A stretch of DNA of 64,000 nucleotides from Roseateles_B sp051857535. Its GTDB lineage: Bacteria > Pseudomonadota > Gammaproteobacteria > Burkholderiales > Burkholderiaceae_C. Every line of letters begins with the position of its first letter. Position 1 is the stretch's first letter. This document shows, piece by piece, positions 52,493 through 60,937 of this stretch. The translations under genes were made by a program, and so were the position numbers. The stretch covers positions 434,001 through 498,000 of the forward strand of contig NZ_JBPZGY010000001.1 in assembly GCF_051857535.1 (NCBI RefSeq), given 5' to 3'. The notes under the pieces are model-generated. The model saw nothing but the letters and a program-made list of their open reading frames with translations. It ran no database searches and was not told the origin of the DNA.

Positions 52493-53281
52493 ATGCCGGA
52501 CGAACTGCTCGCCCGCCTGCGGCGCTTCAACAAGGACTACTTCCCGCAGTACGAGGCCCGCTTCCGTGACCTCGTCGAACAGGGCCAGCACCCCAGCACG
52601 CTGTTCATCGGCTGCTCCGACTCCCGCATCGTGCCCTACATGCTCACGGGCGCCGGTCCTGGCGAACTCTTCCTTGTGCGCAATGTGGCCGCCTTCGTGC
52701 CGCCCTATGACGGCACCCTGGAGGACCGCGGCGGCGAGGAGGCCGGCAACCGGGGCTGCCATCATCTCGAAGCCGGTGGGGGGGATCGCCAATGGGTGGG
52801 CCACCACGGGACGGCCGCGGCGATCGAGTACGCCGTGCTGGCGCTGGAGGTGAAGCACATCATCGTCTGTGGCCACAGCCATTGCGGCGGCATCCGTGCG
52901 CTCTATGGCGACGTGCCTGCCGAGGCCCGCAACCTCAAGGCCTGGCTGGACATGGGCCGCGAGGCCGCCTTGCCCGTGCAGCCTACGCCCGAGGCCTTGC
53001 GCCGCACCGAGGAGCGCTCAGTCGTCCTGCAGCTGGAACGCTTGATGGACTACCCCATGGTGCGCAGCCGCGTTGAGCAGGGCAGGCTCTCCCTGCATGG
53101 CTGGCACTATGTGATCGAGGATGGCGAAGTGCATGTCTTCGACGTGCAGCAGGGCCGCTTCGTGCCCGCCTCCATGGCCGAGCACAGTGGCACCGGCCCC
53201 TATCGCGACCTGCGGGATGCGGAGCGCGATACAGGGGCCTTGTTCAACGAGATTGACGACGCCTGGGCGCCCAGGCGCTGA
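52493..53281 (+). CDS. Beta-class carbonic anhydrase
   Basis: This 262-residue zinc enzyme interconverts CO2 and bicarbonate. The ligands are C41 (GCSDSR, with D43/R45 dyad), H128 and C131 (CGHSHCGG). Between VPPYDG (residue 74) and HHGTAAAIEYA (104) lies a Gly/Arg/His-rich insertion of about 29 residues containing an extra Cys and several His. This is longer than the usual short loop. It is the last gene before the nar terminator and lies 17 bp after the parvulin gene. It may balance CO2/bicarbonate during respiratory growth; this is inference. Confidence 0.92.
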   Translation: MPDELLARLRRFNKDYFPQYEARFRDLVEQGQHPSTLFIGCSDSRIVPYMLTGAGPGELFLVRNVAAFVPPYDGTLEDRGGEEAGNRGCHHLEAGGGDRQWVGHHGTAAAIEYAVLALEVKHIIVCGHSHCGGIRALYGDVPAEARNLKAWLDMGREAALPVQPTPEALRRTEERSVVLQLERLMDYPMVRSRVEQGRLSLHGWHYVIEDGEVHVFDVQQGRFVPASMAEHSGTGPYRDLRDAERDTGALFNEIDDAWAPRR

Positions 53282-53643
53282 GACGGCCCGGCTCAGCCGC
53301 TGGCGCCGAGGGGCGCCAGTGGCCTTTCATTCATGCAATAACGTCGAAAGTGAATGCCTTGAGGGGCGACTTTCGCCCGTCTGTGCGCCTGCCAGCCTGA
53401 GTGCCTGGTGCGGCTTGCGCTCGTCTTGAAGACAGTTTCAGCTCGATACACATGGCCCCTCTTCGGGGGATATCTCGCGGGCGCCTGAGCGCGTGAAATC
53501 CGCGCTTGCCCAGGCAAGGGCCTTTATTCAATCCGTTCAGCAATTCCTGACGGCCCCACCCCGGTTCGCTGCTCCTTCTGCTGCCGTACCGGGGCCTCTC
53601 CCCAGCATCGCATCGATGCGCACCCCCTTAACCAGGAGATTTC
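53282..53643. other. Intergenic region downstream of nar operon
   Basis: This 362-bp gap contains the terminator at its left end, and at 53345-53375 an inverted repeat CGAAAGT/ACTTTCG with a 17-bp spacer. The rest shows no convincing gene. Confidence 0.4.
53296..53328 (+). terminator. Terminator of the nar operon
   Basis: GCCGCTGGCGCC (53296-53307) pairs with GGCGCCAGTGGC (53312-53323) with one G-U pair around GAGG, followed by CTTTCATT. This 12-bp stem lies 15 bp after the carbonic-anhydrase stop. Confidence 0.75.
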
Positions 53644-54399
53644 ATGCCAACCCCGATGGCCCTGCGCGGCACCTTTGCAGTGATCGCGGCCTTGTATCTG
53701 TCAGGCACGGCCCAGGCCGCCGAAGGCCCTGACGTCGGCGGCCTTCGCCTGGGCATGCCGGCTGAAGAAGCCCTGAAGGTCCTGGAGACGGCCAAGCAGA
53801 ACAAGGTCTTCGTACGCAACGTCAAGATGACGCTGAACCTGACGATTGATCGCATGAAGGGCAGCTTCGACAACCACGTCTACGGTGGCCAGTACACCAC
53901 CGGCGGCACCATCGTTGCCTTCGGTGTCTCGCCACTGACCCACAAGGTGTGGTCCATTACCAAGACGGAGCAGATCAAGGACAACCGCCCGACCCTCAAG
54001 GCAGTCAGCGAGGCGGCGGGCAAGTTCGGTCCCATCGACCCCAAGGCCATCCGGCCGCAACAGTACAAGCAGCAGTGGATGTACGAAAAGGGGGGCAAGG
54101 AGATCGAGTGGGTCAACGTCTATGACAAGCCCCGCAATGGCAATTGCTTCGAAGAGCTGAAGAGCTACGGGGTGTCGGACTTCTACATCGGCCTGCAGTA
54201 CCCTCTGGCCCCGACAACCGCCTGCTCGCGCACCTACAGCATCACCGCCAACTCCCGCAAGCAGGACGGTCTGGTGGATGACTACGTGATCGCCGCCGTC
54301 GACATCAGCGCCTTCCTGGACTGGTACAAGGTGCTGAGCACCGCCTCCGACAAGGCGCTGGAAGCCGAAGGCAAGCGCGCCGGCAGGCCCTCGCTCTGA
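53644..54399 (+). CDS. Exported protein of unknown function
   Basis: This 251-residue protein has a signal peptide (GTFAVIAALYLSGTAQAAE). It then begins GPDVGGLRLGMPAEEALKVL, a strand-loop-helix opening seen in several small envelope proteins. The rest is mixed alpha/beta with two Cys (NGNCFEEL and TTACSRTY) that could pair. AGGAG lies upstream. It is followed at 100 bp by a DsbC/G-like gene, which may act on it. Confidence 0.65.
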   Translation: MPTPMALRGTFAVIAALYLSGTAQAAEGPDVGGLRLGMPAEEALKVLETAKQNKVFVRNVKMTLNLTIDRMKGSFDNHVYGGQYTTGGTIVAFGVSPLTHKVWSITKTEQIKDNRPTLKAVSEAAGKFGPIDPKAIRPQQYKQQWMYEKGGKEIEWVNVYDKPRNGNCFEELKSYGVSDFYIGLQYPLAPTTACSRTYSITANSRKQDGLVDDYVIAAVDISAFLDWYKVLSTASDKALEAEGKRAGRPSL

Positions 54400-54501
54400 A
54401 CCTCCGCTGAATCAATCTGATTCCCCTGACTCCCCCTGATTCCCCCACCCTCGCCCCGGGCCCTCCCCGGCGCGGGCGTTTTCCTGCTTGATGGAGCTGG
54501 C

Positions 54502-55536
54502 ATGAACATCCCACATCCCCGATACCTTCGCCCCACCCTGGCCTGGCCCCTGCTCCTGCTGGGCTTGCTGTGGCTGGCCCTGGCGGCGCGGCCGGCGCAT
54601 GCCGGCGTGGCCGAGGTGCGCAAGAACTTCGCACCTCATGTGCGGCAGTTCAGTCCGCCGGTCTGTACCGGGGCTATCAATGAAACCTTGGTGCGTGGCC
54701 TGTACCGCTGCGAAGGGGCGCCGGGTGTGGGGCATGCCTACATCAACGAGGCCGCTTCGCTGGTGATGCCTACCAATGGTCGTGACATCACCGACTTCGT
54801 CGAGACCGGGGCCGGTGGCAAGCCCGTGTCTGATGCCGAGCGGCGTGTGCTGGTCAGTGACATGATCAAGAACATCCGCTTCGAGCGCCTGATCCACCTG
54901 CAGCAGGGCAAGGGCGGGACCAAGGTGCTGCTGCTCTCGGCCTTCGACTGCCCCTATTGCATCAAGCTGGAGCGCCTGCTGGCCGCGCCGAACAGCCGCA
55001 TCGACGCCGACGTCTACGTGCTGCCCAGCACGCTGGACAGCAGCAAGAACGCCAATGTGTCGACGGTCGCCAACATCTGGTGCGCCAAGGACAATGCCGC
55101 CGTGTGGCGCAGCACCCTGACCCGGGCCACCCTGAGCTACGGCAACCTGCCTGCCGGCAGCTGTGATCTCGGCAATCAGTCCACCCGCGACATCGAAACC
55201 CTCATCGCCACCCTCGGCCCGGATTTCAAGCGCCGCGCCTACCCGCGCATGCTGCTGGGCAATGGCCAGATCTACACCTCGGCAACGGATGCGGCGGAGC
55301 TCTCCGCCCAGTTGTCCGAAGGGGCCGGCAATGCCTTCTGGCGCGAGCCCCTGCCGGAGAGCTACCTCAGTTTCCGGATGGCGACTCGCTCGGCCGCGAC
55401 GGTGGGCGAGGAGCCCGCGGCGGGCGGCAAGACGCGCACGACAGTGAAACTGGGCGACTTGTTCAAGCGCATTACCGGCTCGGACGAGAGCAAGAAGTCC
55501 GGGAAACAGGAAGCTGCCGGCGGCGAAGGCAACTGA
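54502..55536 (+). CDS. DsbC/DsbG-like thioredoxin-fold exported protein
   Basis: This 344-residue protein has a signal peptide (LLLLGLLWLALAARPAHA). A thioredoxin-fold domain follows with LLSAFDCPYCIKLERLL (CPYC, the DsbG active-site sequence) near residue 150. A cis-Pro-like RRAYPRMLLGNGQIY lies near residue 250. A second Cys pair (NIWCAKDN, AGSCDLG) lies between them. The N-terminal domain and Lys/Gly-rich tail are not like the DsbC dimerisation domain. It is probably a periplasmic disulfide isomerase or reductase; the substrate is unknown. Confidence 0.75.
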   Translation: MNIPHPRYLRPTLAWPLLLLGLLWLALAARPAHAGVAEVRKNFAPHVRQFSPPVCTGAINETLVRGLYRCEGAPGVGHAYINEAASLVMPTNGRDITDFVETGAGGKPVSDAERRVLVSDMIKNIRFERLIHLQQGKGGTKVLLLSAFDCPYCIKLERLLAAPNSRIDADVYVLPSTLDSSKNANVSTVANIWCAKDNAAVWRSTLTRATLSYGNLPAGSCDLGNQSTRDIETLIATLGPDFKRRAYPRMLLGNGQIYTSATDAAELSAQLSEGAGNAFWREPLPESYLSFRMATRSAATVGEEPAAGGKTRTTVKLGDLFKRITGSDESKKSGKQEAAGGEGN

Positions 55537-55698
55537 GCCAGCGCCCGGGGCCTGGTACTTGGACCTGGCTCTGGCCATCTGCCTTCTTGCGCAGAATGCG
55601 GCCGGTGTGCCCGCGGGCGGGGCAGCAGGAATGGGCTGGCCGCGTGGCGGGTGGCCCTCGGAGCAGGCCGACGCCGCGCCTGTCTTGCCTTGGCCTGT

Positions 55699-55732
55699 CT
55701 TGCCTTGCCTTGCCTTGCCTTGCCTTGCCTTG
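55699..55732 (+). repeat. CTTGC pentanucleotide tandem repeat
   Basis: CTTGC is repeated six times from 55699 to 55728 and followed by a partial seventh unit. It lies in the convergent gap between the DsbC-like gene and the 3' end of the histidine-kinase gene, so length changes would not shift a called gene. Confidence 0.85.
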
Positions 55733-55744
55733 GCGGGACGTCTA

Positions 55745-55761
55745 CCCGCCAGCCTGGCGGG
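55745..55761. terminator. Hairpin at the histidine-kinase 3' end
   Basis: CCCGCCA (55745-55751) pairs with TGGCGGG (55755-55761) about 10 bp beyond the kinase stop. The loop is only three bases and no T-run follows, so it is a weak candidate. Confidence 0.35.
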
Positions 55762-55770
55762 CTGTCCGCC

Positions 55771-57336
55771 TCAAGGGTTGATCAGGTCCTCGGCACTTGA
55801 GCGTAGCGGCGCCGAACGCGGCATCAGCATGGTCATGCGCGAGCCCTGGCCCGGCGTGGACTGCACCTCGATCTGGCCGCCCAGCACATTGGTGACGATG
55901 TTGTGCACGATGTGCATGCCCAGGCCCGATCCGCCCTTGCCCAGCTTGGTGGTGAAGAAGGGATCGAAGATCTTGCGTACCACGGAAGCGTCCATGCCGC
56001 GGCCGTCGTCCTCCACGACCAGCTCGACCTGGTCATGGCCATGCGGTCGGCAGGACACCCGCACCAGGCCCTCATCCCGTCCCTCGAAGCCGTGCACCAG
56101 GGCGTTCATCAGCAGGTTGGTGAGCACCTGGCCTAGCGCGCCTGGGTAGCTGCTCATCTCCAGGTCCCGGGTGAGGTCGGTCACGATCTTGAAGGGCGTG
56201 TGCTTGAAGCTGGGCTCGACCATCACCAGCACATCCTCGACGACCTGTGAGAGTTCGAAGTCGCGGCGGGAGTCGGTGGTCTGGTCGATCGCGACCTGCT
56301 TGAAGTCGCGCACCAGGTCGGCCGCCTTTTGCACATTGCGCTGGAGGATGTCCTGGCCGCGCCGGGTGTCCTTGACCAGCTCCTCCAGCTGGCTGCGGCG
56401 CATGGGCGTGTTGTCGGCCAGCATCTGGTCCAGCTTGGCCCAGCGGTCACCGAGGGCAGAGACCACGGTCATGGCATTGCCCAGCGGCGTGTTCAGCTCG
56501 TGCGCCACGCCGGCCACGAGGCGGCCCAGCGAGGCCAGCTTCTCTGATTCCACCAGCTCGCGCTGCGCGGTCTTGAGGTTGGCCAGGGCCATGGTGAGTT
56601 CGTTGTTCGCGGAGGTCAGCTCCGCGGTGCGTTGGGCCACCTGATCTTCCAGGGTGGAGGCATGGCCGCGCAGGTCCTCGAAGGCGCGCAGCAGGGCCTG
56701 GCGCATGCGTTCCATCGCGATGCCCACCCGGGCGATCTCGTCCTCTCCCAGCAATTCCAGAGGCTGGTCCAGGCGGCCGGCGGCCAGCTCTTCGGCGGCG
56801 CGGCTGAGCTTGTCCATGGGGTGCAGCACGCGGCGCTGCATCACGCCCAGGATCAGCACCAGGGACAGGGTCAGGATACCGACCGAACGGGCGAGGGCGC
56901 GCCAGGCCTCGTTCTGCTTGGCTTCCAGCAAGGGCGCGGCGCTCATGGCCACGGTCAGCTGGGCGATCTCACGGCCGTCGCGGGTGACGGGGCGGGTGAG
57001 GGTGAGGGTCAGGTCCGGATCGGGGTCCGGGCGCTGCATCTGGATGAAGGGCTGAGCGTTGTTGGGCTCGATCACCAGCACGCGCACGAAGCGGGGGTCG
57101 CTGGTCTGGGCATCGATCATGGGCTGGGCCAGCTCGGCCGACACCTGCCAGATGGGCTCGGACAGCGACAGCGCCAGCACCTCGACGGTGCGGCCCAGGT
57201 CGCGCCGAAGGTCCTCCATCGCGGTGTGCCGCGAGGCCTGCCAGTCATACATCAGCACGAGGCTGGTGGGCACGAGCAGACCAACCCCCAGTGCGAGGAT
57301 CACTGCATTGCGCAACGAGCTCTGAAACAGTCTCAA
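55771..57336 (-). CDS. HAMP-domain sensor histidine kinase
   Basis: This 521-residue membrane kinase has two helices (about residues 10-29 and 150-166) around a small periplasmic sensor (EPIWQVSAELAQPMIDAQTS). A HAMP domain, a coiled coil (TAELTSANNELTMALANLK) and a HisKA domain follow, with phosphoacceptor H279 in GVAHELNTPLGN. The HATPase has LTNLLMNALVHGF, DDGRGM and GGSGLGMHIV. The start is TTG 57336 with GGGGAG upstream; an internal GTG is an alternative. No response regulator is adjacent, so it is an orphan. It is divergent from the flavoprotein gene. Confidence 0.88.
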   Translation of the reverse strand: MRLFQSSLRNAVILALGVGLLVPTSLVLMYDWQASRHTAMEDLRRDLGRTVEVLALSLSEPIWQVSAELAQPMIDAQTSDPRFVRVLVIEPNNAQPFIQMQRPDPDPDLTLTLTRPVTRDGREIAQLTVAMSAAPLLEAKQNEAWRALARSVGILTLSLVLILGVMQRRVLHPMDKLSRAAEELAAGRLDQPLELLGEDEIARVGIAMERMRQALLRAFEDLRGHASTLEDQVAQRTAELTSANNELTMALANLKTAQRELVESEKLASLGRLVAGVAHELNTPLGNAMTVVSALGDRWAKLDQMLADNTPMRRSQLEELVKDTRRGQDILQRNVQKAADLVRDFKQVAIDQTTDSRRDFELSQVVEDVLVMVEPSFKHTPFKIVTDLTRDLEMSSYPGALGQVLTNLLMNALVHGFEGRDEGLVRVSCRPHGHDQVELVVEDDGRGMDASVVRKIFDPFFTTKLGKGGSGLGMHIVHNIVTNVLGGQIEVQSTPGQGSRMTMLMPRSAPLRSSAEDLINP

Positions 57337-57758
57337 GGACAGGCTCTCCCCCTGCGTCCATCGTCACCGCCCCACCGGGGGCAGTCCGCATGGCGGGGTC
57401 TGTCGCCTTCGCCATGCTGGGCGGATTATGTAGCCGATTTGCCAGGCAGGCTCAAGCTTTGAAGCGCCCGCGTGACAGGCTGCCTGCGCCCCGCGGGGGC
57501 CAGGTCTTGCGCGGCAGGCACCGGGGAGAAGCCTGGGGCCGAGCGCTTCCCAGGCGCCGGCCCGGCCTGCCGTGCAGCGCCGATGCCGGCTCATGTCCCC
57601 GGACGCCTCGCGCGGGCATGCCCGGCAGGAGCAGGAATGCGGGGAAACATGATACGTATCAAGGTGGGGCGGCTTGCCTGGCCCTACGCTGCGCCAGCCC
57701 GTGCCCTTGTCTGTCCTGCCGGACGGCTCAGGGTCGCCCAAGTCCAAAGCGAGACATC
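57337..57758. promoter_or_regulatory. Divergent region with two palindromes
   Basis: This 422-bp gap separates the divergent kinase and flavoprotein genes. It contains CGGGCATGCCCG (57613-57624) and TGATACGTATCA (57650-57661), both perfect 12-bp palindromes. The second is A/T-rich in a GC-rich context and lies 98 bp before the flavoprotein start, so it is the better operator candidate. No factor can be named. Confidence 0.5.
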
Positions 57759-58973
57759 ATGAGTTCAGCCCATATCGACGCCCAACTGATCCCGGCCCTG
57801 CAGTCCAGCGGCCTCAAACCCCTGCAACTGGGCGGACGCGAGCTGTTGCCCATCGTGCAGGGCGGCATGGGCGTGGGCGTGAGCGCCCAGAAGCTGGCGG
57901 GCACCGTCGCCGCCCTGGGCGGGGTGGGGACGCTCAGCTCGGTGGACCTGCGCCGCCACCACCCGGACCTGATGGCCCGCACCGAGGGCCTCAATGCCGG
58001 CGAGGAAGCCAAGCGCCAGATCAACCAGGCCAACCTCGAAGCCCTGGACCGCGAGATCGCCGGAGCCCGCGAGCGCTCGCAGGGCCGCGGTCTGGTAGCG
58101 CTCAACGTGATGCGTGCCGTCAGCGAGTACGCCAGCTCGGTCAAGCGCGCCCTGGAAGCAGGCATCGACGCCGTGGTGGTCGGCGCCGGCCTGCCCCTGG
58201 ACCTGCCGGACCTGGCCCAGGATCATCCCAAGGCCCTGCTGATCCCCATCCTCAGCGACTCGCGTGGTGTGCAGCTGATCGTCAAGAAGTGGGAGCGCAA
58301 GAAGCGCCTGCCCGATGCCATCGTGATCGAGCACCCCCGCCTCGCGGGCGGCCACCTGGGCGCCGCCCGCATCAGCGATCTCAACGATCAGCGCTTCAAC
58401 TTCGATCGCGTGATCCCTGAATGCCTGGAGTTTTTCCGCAAGGCTGGTATCGAGCGCGAGATCCCGCTGATCGCCGCTGGCGGCATCCGCACGCATGACG
58501 ACATCCAGCGCCTGCAGGGCCTGGGCGCGGCTGCCGTGCAGCTGGGTACCCCCTTCGCGGTGACCCAGGAAGGCGATGCCTCTGACGAATTCAAGCGCGT
58601 GCTGGCCGAGGCCCGCGACGAGGACATGGTGGAGTTCACCAGCGTTGCCGGCCTGCCTGCACGTGCGGTAGGCACCCCCTGGCTCAAGGCCTATCTCAAG
58701 ATCGAGCACAAGCTGCAGGCCGTGGCCCATGTGAAGAGCCGCTGCACCAAGGCCTTCGACTGCCTGGCCCAGTGTGGCCTGCGCGACGGCTTCAAGGACT
58801 GGGGCCAGTTCTGCATCGACAACCAGCTGGCCGCTGCCCTGCGGGGGGACATCAAGAAGGGTCTCTTCTTCCGCGGCGCCGGCTCGCTGCCCTTCGGTGA
58901 CCAGATCAAGAGCGTGCGCGAACTCATGGAGCGTCTGCTGACCACCGGCCCCGCCGCCCAAGCGGCCACCTGA
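57759..58973 (+). CDS. Nitronate monooxygenase-like FMN enzyme
   Basis: This 404-residue TIM-barrel flavoprotein is of the NPD/nitronate monooxygenase family. The opening LLPIVQGGMGVGVSAQKLAG and the FMN phosphate-binding AAGGIRTHDDI with GAAAVQLGTPF are clear. The His in EHPRLAGGHLG matches the conserved active-site segment. The C-terminal part has three Cys (SRCTKAFDCLAQCGL). The true start is ATG 57759, not the longer frame. Substrates may be nitronates or related compounds; other family members are enoyl-ACP reductases, so the function is provisional. Confidence 0.85.
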   Translation: MSSAHIDAQLIPALQSSGLKPLQLGGRELLPIVQGGMGVGVSAQKLAGTVAALGGVGTLSSVDLRRHHPDLMARTEGLNAGEEAKRQINQANLEALDREIAGARERSQGRGLVALNVMRAVSEYASSVKRALEAGIDAVVVGAGLPLDLPDLAQDHPKALLIPILSDSRGVQLIVKKWERKKRLPDAIVIEHPRLAGGHLGAARISDLNDQRFNFDRVIPECLEFFRKAGIEREIPLIAAGGIRTHDDIQRLQGLGAAAVQLGTPFAVTQEGDASDEFKRVLAEARDEDMVEFTSVAGLPARAVGTPWLKAYLKIEHKLQAVAHVKSRCTKAFDCLAQCGLRDGFKDWGQFCIDNQLAAALRGDIKKGLFFRGAGSLPFGDQIKSVRELMERLLTTGPAAQAAT

Positions 58974-59074
58974 GACGCTTTCGCACGGGGCCTTCGCCTG
59001 GGTCAGGCCCTTGCCGGGCCACTCGCGAAGTCCCCGCATGCGCGCCTGCGCCAGGCCTTTCCTAGAATGGCCCG

Positions 59075-59986
59075 ATGCAGTCTTCAACGCCGCCTGCGGC
59101 GCCTCCATCACGCGCCTGGGTCGGGCTGCTGATGGCCAGCCTCGGGGCCCTGGGCTTCTCGGGCAAGGCCATCATCGTCAAGCTAGGCTACCGCCATGGG
59201 GCCGATGCCATCACCCTCCTGGGTCTGCGCATGCTCTTCGCGCTGCCCCTGTTCCTCGGTCTGGCCTGGTGGGCCGGGCGGGGCAGGGCCGCACTGACGC
59301 GGCGGGACTGGTGGGCCGTGATCGGCCTGGGTTTCAGCGGCTACTACCTGGCCAGCTTCCTGGACTTTGCCGGCCTGGCCTACATCAGCGCCAGCTTCGA
59401 GCGCCTCATCCTCTACCTCAACCCCACCCTGGTCCTGCTGCTGGGCTGGCTGCTGCTGGGGCGCCGCGTGGGCTGGCGCCAAGTGGTGGCGCTGGCCATC
59501 AGCTATGCGGGCGTGCTGTGGGTCTTCGCCCAGGAGCTGCACTGGCAGGACGAGCATGTCTGGCTGGGCGCGCTGCTGGTGCTGGGGTCGGCCCTCAGCT
59601 ATGCCCTGTACCTGCTCTACAGCGGGGAAGAGGTGCACCGCCTGGGTGCCATGCGCCTGACTGGCCTCGCGACCTCGGTGGCCTGCCTGCTGTGCGTGGG
59701 CCAGTACCTTCTGCTGCGTGGGCCCGGGGCCGTCACGCAGGTGCCGGCGGCGGTGCTGCAGCTGTCCTTGCTCAATGCGGTGCTGAGCACCTTCGCGCCA
59801 GTGCTGCTGGTGATGATGGCCATCGAGCGCCTGGGCGCTGCGGTGGCTGCGCAGACGGGCATGCTGGGGCCCATGGCGACGATCGCCCTGGGCGCCTGGC
59901 TGCTGGACGAGCCCTTGACGACAGGCGTGCTGGGTGGGACCGTGCTGGTCCTGGGTGGCATCCTGCTGCTGAATCGATGGAGATAA
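59075..59986 (+). CDS. EamA/DMT-family transporter
   Basis: This 303-residue protein has ten membrane helices in two EamA repeats (GALGFSGKAIIVKLGYRHGA and, in the second, ALVLGSALSYALYLLYSG-like sequence). The family exports amino acids, metabolites or drugs; the substrate is unknown. It ends 4 bp before the SDR start, so the two are probably co-transcribed. Confidence 0.87.
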   Translation: MQSSTPPAAPPSRAWVGLLMASLGALGFSGKAIIVKLGYRHGADAITLLGLRMLFALPLFLGLAWWAGRGRAALTRRDWWAVIGLGFSGYYLASFLDFAGLAYISASFERLILYLNPTLVLLLGWLLLGRRVGWRQVVALAISYAGVLWVFAQELHWQDEHVWLGALLVLGSALSYALYLLYSGEEVHRLGAMRLTGLATSVACLLCVGQYLLLRGPGAVTQVPAAVLQLSLLNAVLSTFAPVLLVMMAIERLGAAVAAQTGMLGPMATIALGAWLLDEPLTTGVLGGTVLVLGGILLLNRWR

Positions 59987-59990
59987 AGGT

Positions 59991-60779
59991 ATGGATCTGG
60001 GACTGAAGGGCCGCTGGGCCCTGGTGTGTGCTTCGAGCAAGGGCCTGGGGCGCGGCTGTGCCGAGGCCCTGGCCGCCGAGGGTGTGAACCTGGTGCTCAA
60101 TGCGCGCGGCGCCGAGGCCCTGGAAGCCACGGCGGCGGCGCTGCGGCAGGCGCATCCGGGGCTGGAGATCCGCTGCGTGGCGGGCGACATCAGCCATCCC
60201 GCGGTGCAGGCCGCCGCGCTGGCGGCGGCACCGCAGATCGACATCCTGGTCAACAACGCCGGTGGTCCGCCCCCGGGCGACTTCCGAGACTGGGAGCGCG
60301 AGCACTGGCTGGCTGCGCTGGAGGCGAACATGCTGACCCCCATCGCGCTGATCAAGGCGGTGGTGGATGGCATGGCGGCGCGCGGCTTTGGCCGGGTCGT
60401 CAACATCACCTCCGGGGCCGTCAAGGCGCCCATCGACACCCTGGGCCTGTCCAACGGCGCGCGCTCCGGCCTGACGGGCTTTGTGGCAGGCCTGGCACGC
60501 CAAGCCCGCCTGGCCGCCGCCAATGTGACGATCAACAACCTCCTGCCGGGAGCCTTTGACACCGAACGCCTGGGCAAGACGATGGTGGCCAGCGCCGAGC
60601 GCAGTGGGCAGCCGCTGGAGCAGGTGCGTCAGCAACGGGCGCAGGGCATCCCGGCTCGGCGCTTCGGCACGGCGGCGGAGTTCGGGGCCGTGTGCGCCAT
60701 GCTGTGCAGTGCGCAGGCCGGCTACCTGACGGGGCAGAACATCCTGCTGGATGGCGGTGCGTATCCGGGAACATTCTGA
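59991..60779 (+). CDS. SDR-family protein lacking the YxxxK pair
   Basis: This 262-residue Rossmann protein has the cofactor loop CASSKGLGRGCAEAL (residues 13-27), ILVNNAGG and the Ser region (NITSGAV). Where SDRs have Y-x-x-x-K it reads LSNGARSGLTGFVAGLARQA, so both catalytic Tyr and Lys are replaced. The end (TGQNILLDGGAYPGTF) is standard. It may bind NAD(P) without classical reductase activity, or use another acid. It follows the EamA transporter by 4 bp. Confidence 0.85.
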   Translation: MDLGLKGRWALVCASSKGLGRGCAEALAAEGVNLVLNARGAEALEATAAALRQAHPGLEIRCVAGDISHPAVQAAALAAAPQIDILVNNAGGPPPGDFRDWEREHWLAALEANMLTPIALIKAVVDGMAARGFGRVVNITSGAVKAPIDTLGLSNGARSGLTGFVAGLARQARLAAANVTINNLLPGAFDTERLGKTMVASAERSGQPLEQVRQQRAQGIPARRFGTAAEFGAVCAMLCSAQAGYLTGQNILLDGGAYPGTF

Positions 60780-60937
60780 GCTCTGCGCACACATCCACTC
60801 CCACGAATGAGGGAGATCGTTACCGTCGGTAACGCCTTGGCGTCTGGCCGCATGCCCAAGCTCAGACGGCTTGGCGACAATGCGGCGCCCCGTCCCGTCT
60901 GTGGTGCGGGACCCATTTGCGGAGGTATGCGAGTCAC

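Noticed and set aside
55559..56149. Plus-strand frame across the CTTGC repeat as a phase-variable gene
   Set aside because: The frame has no ribosome site, runs antisense into the kinase gene and has no protein character. The repeat is intergenic.
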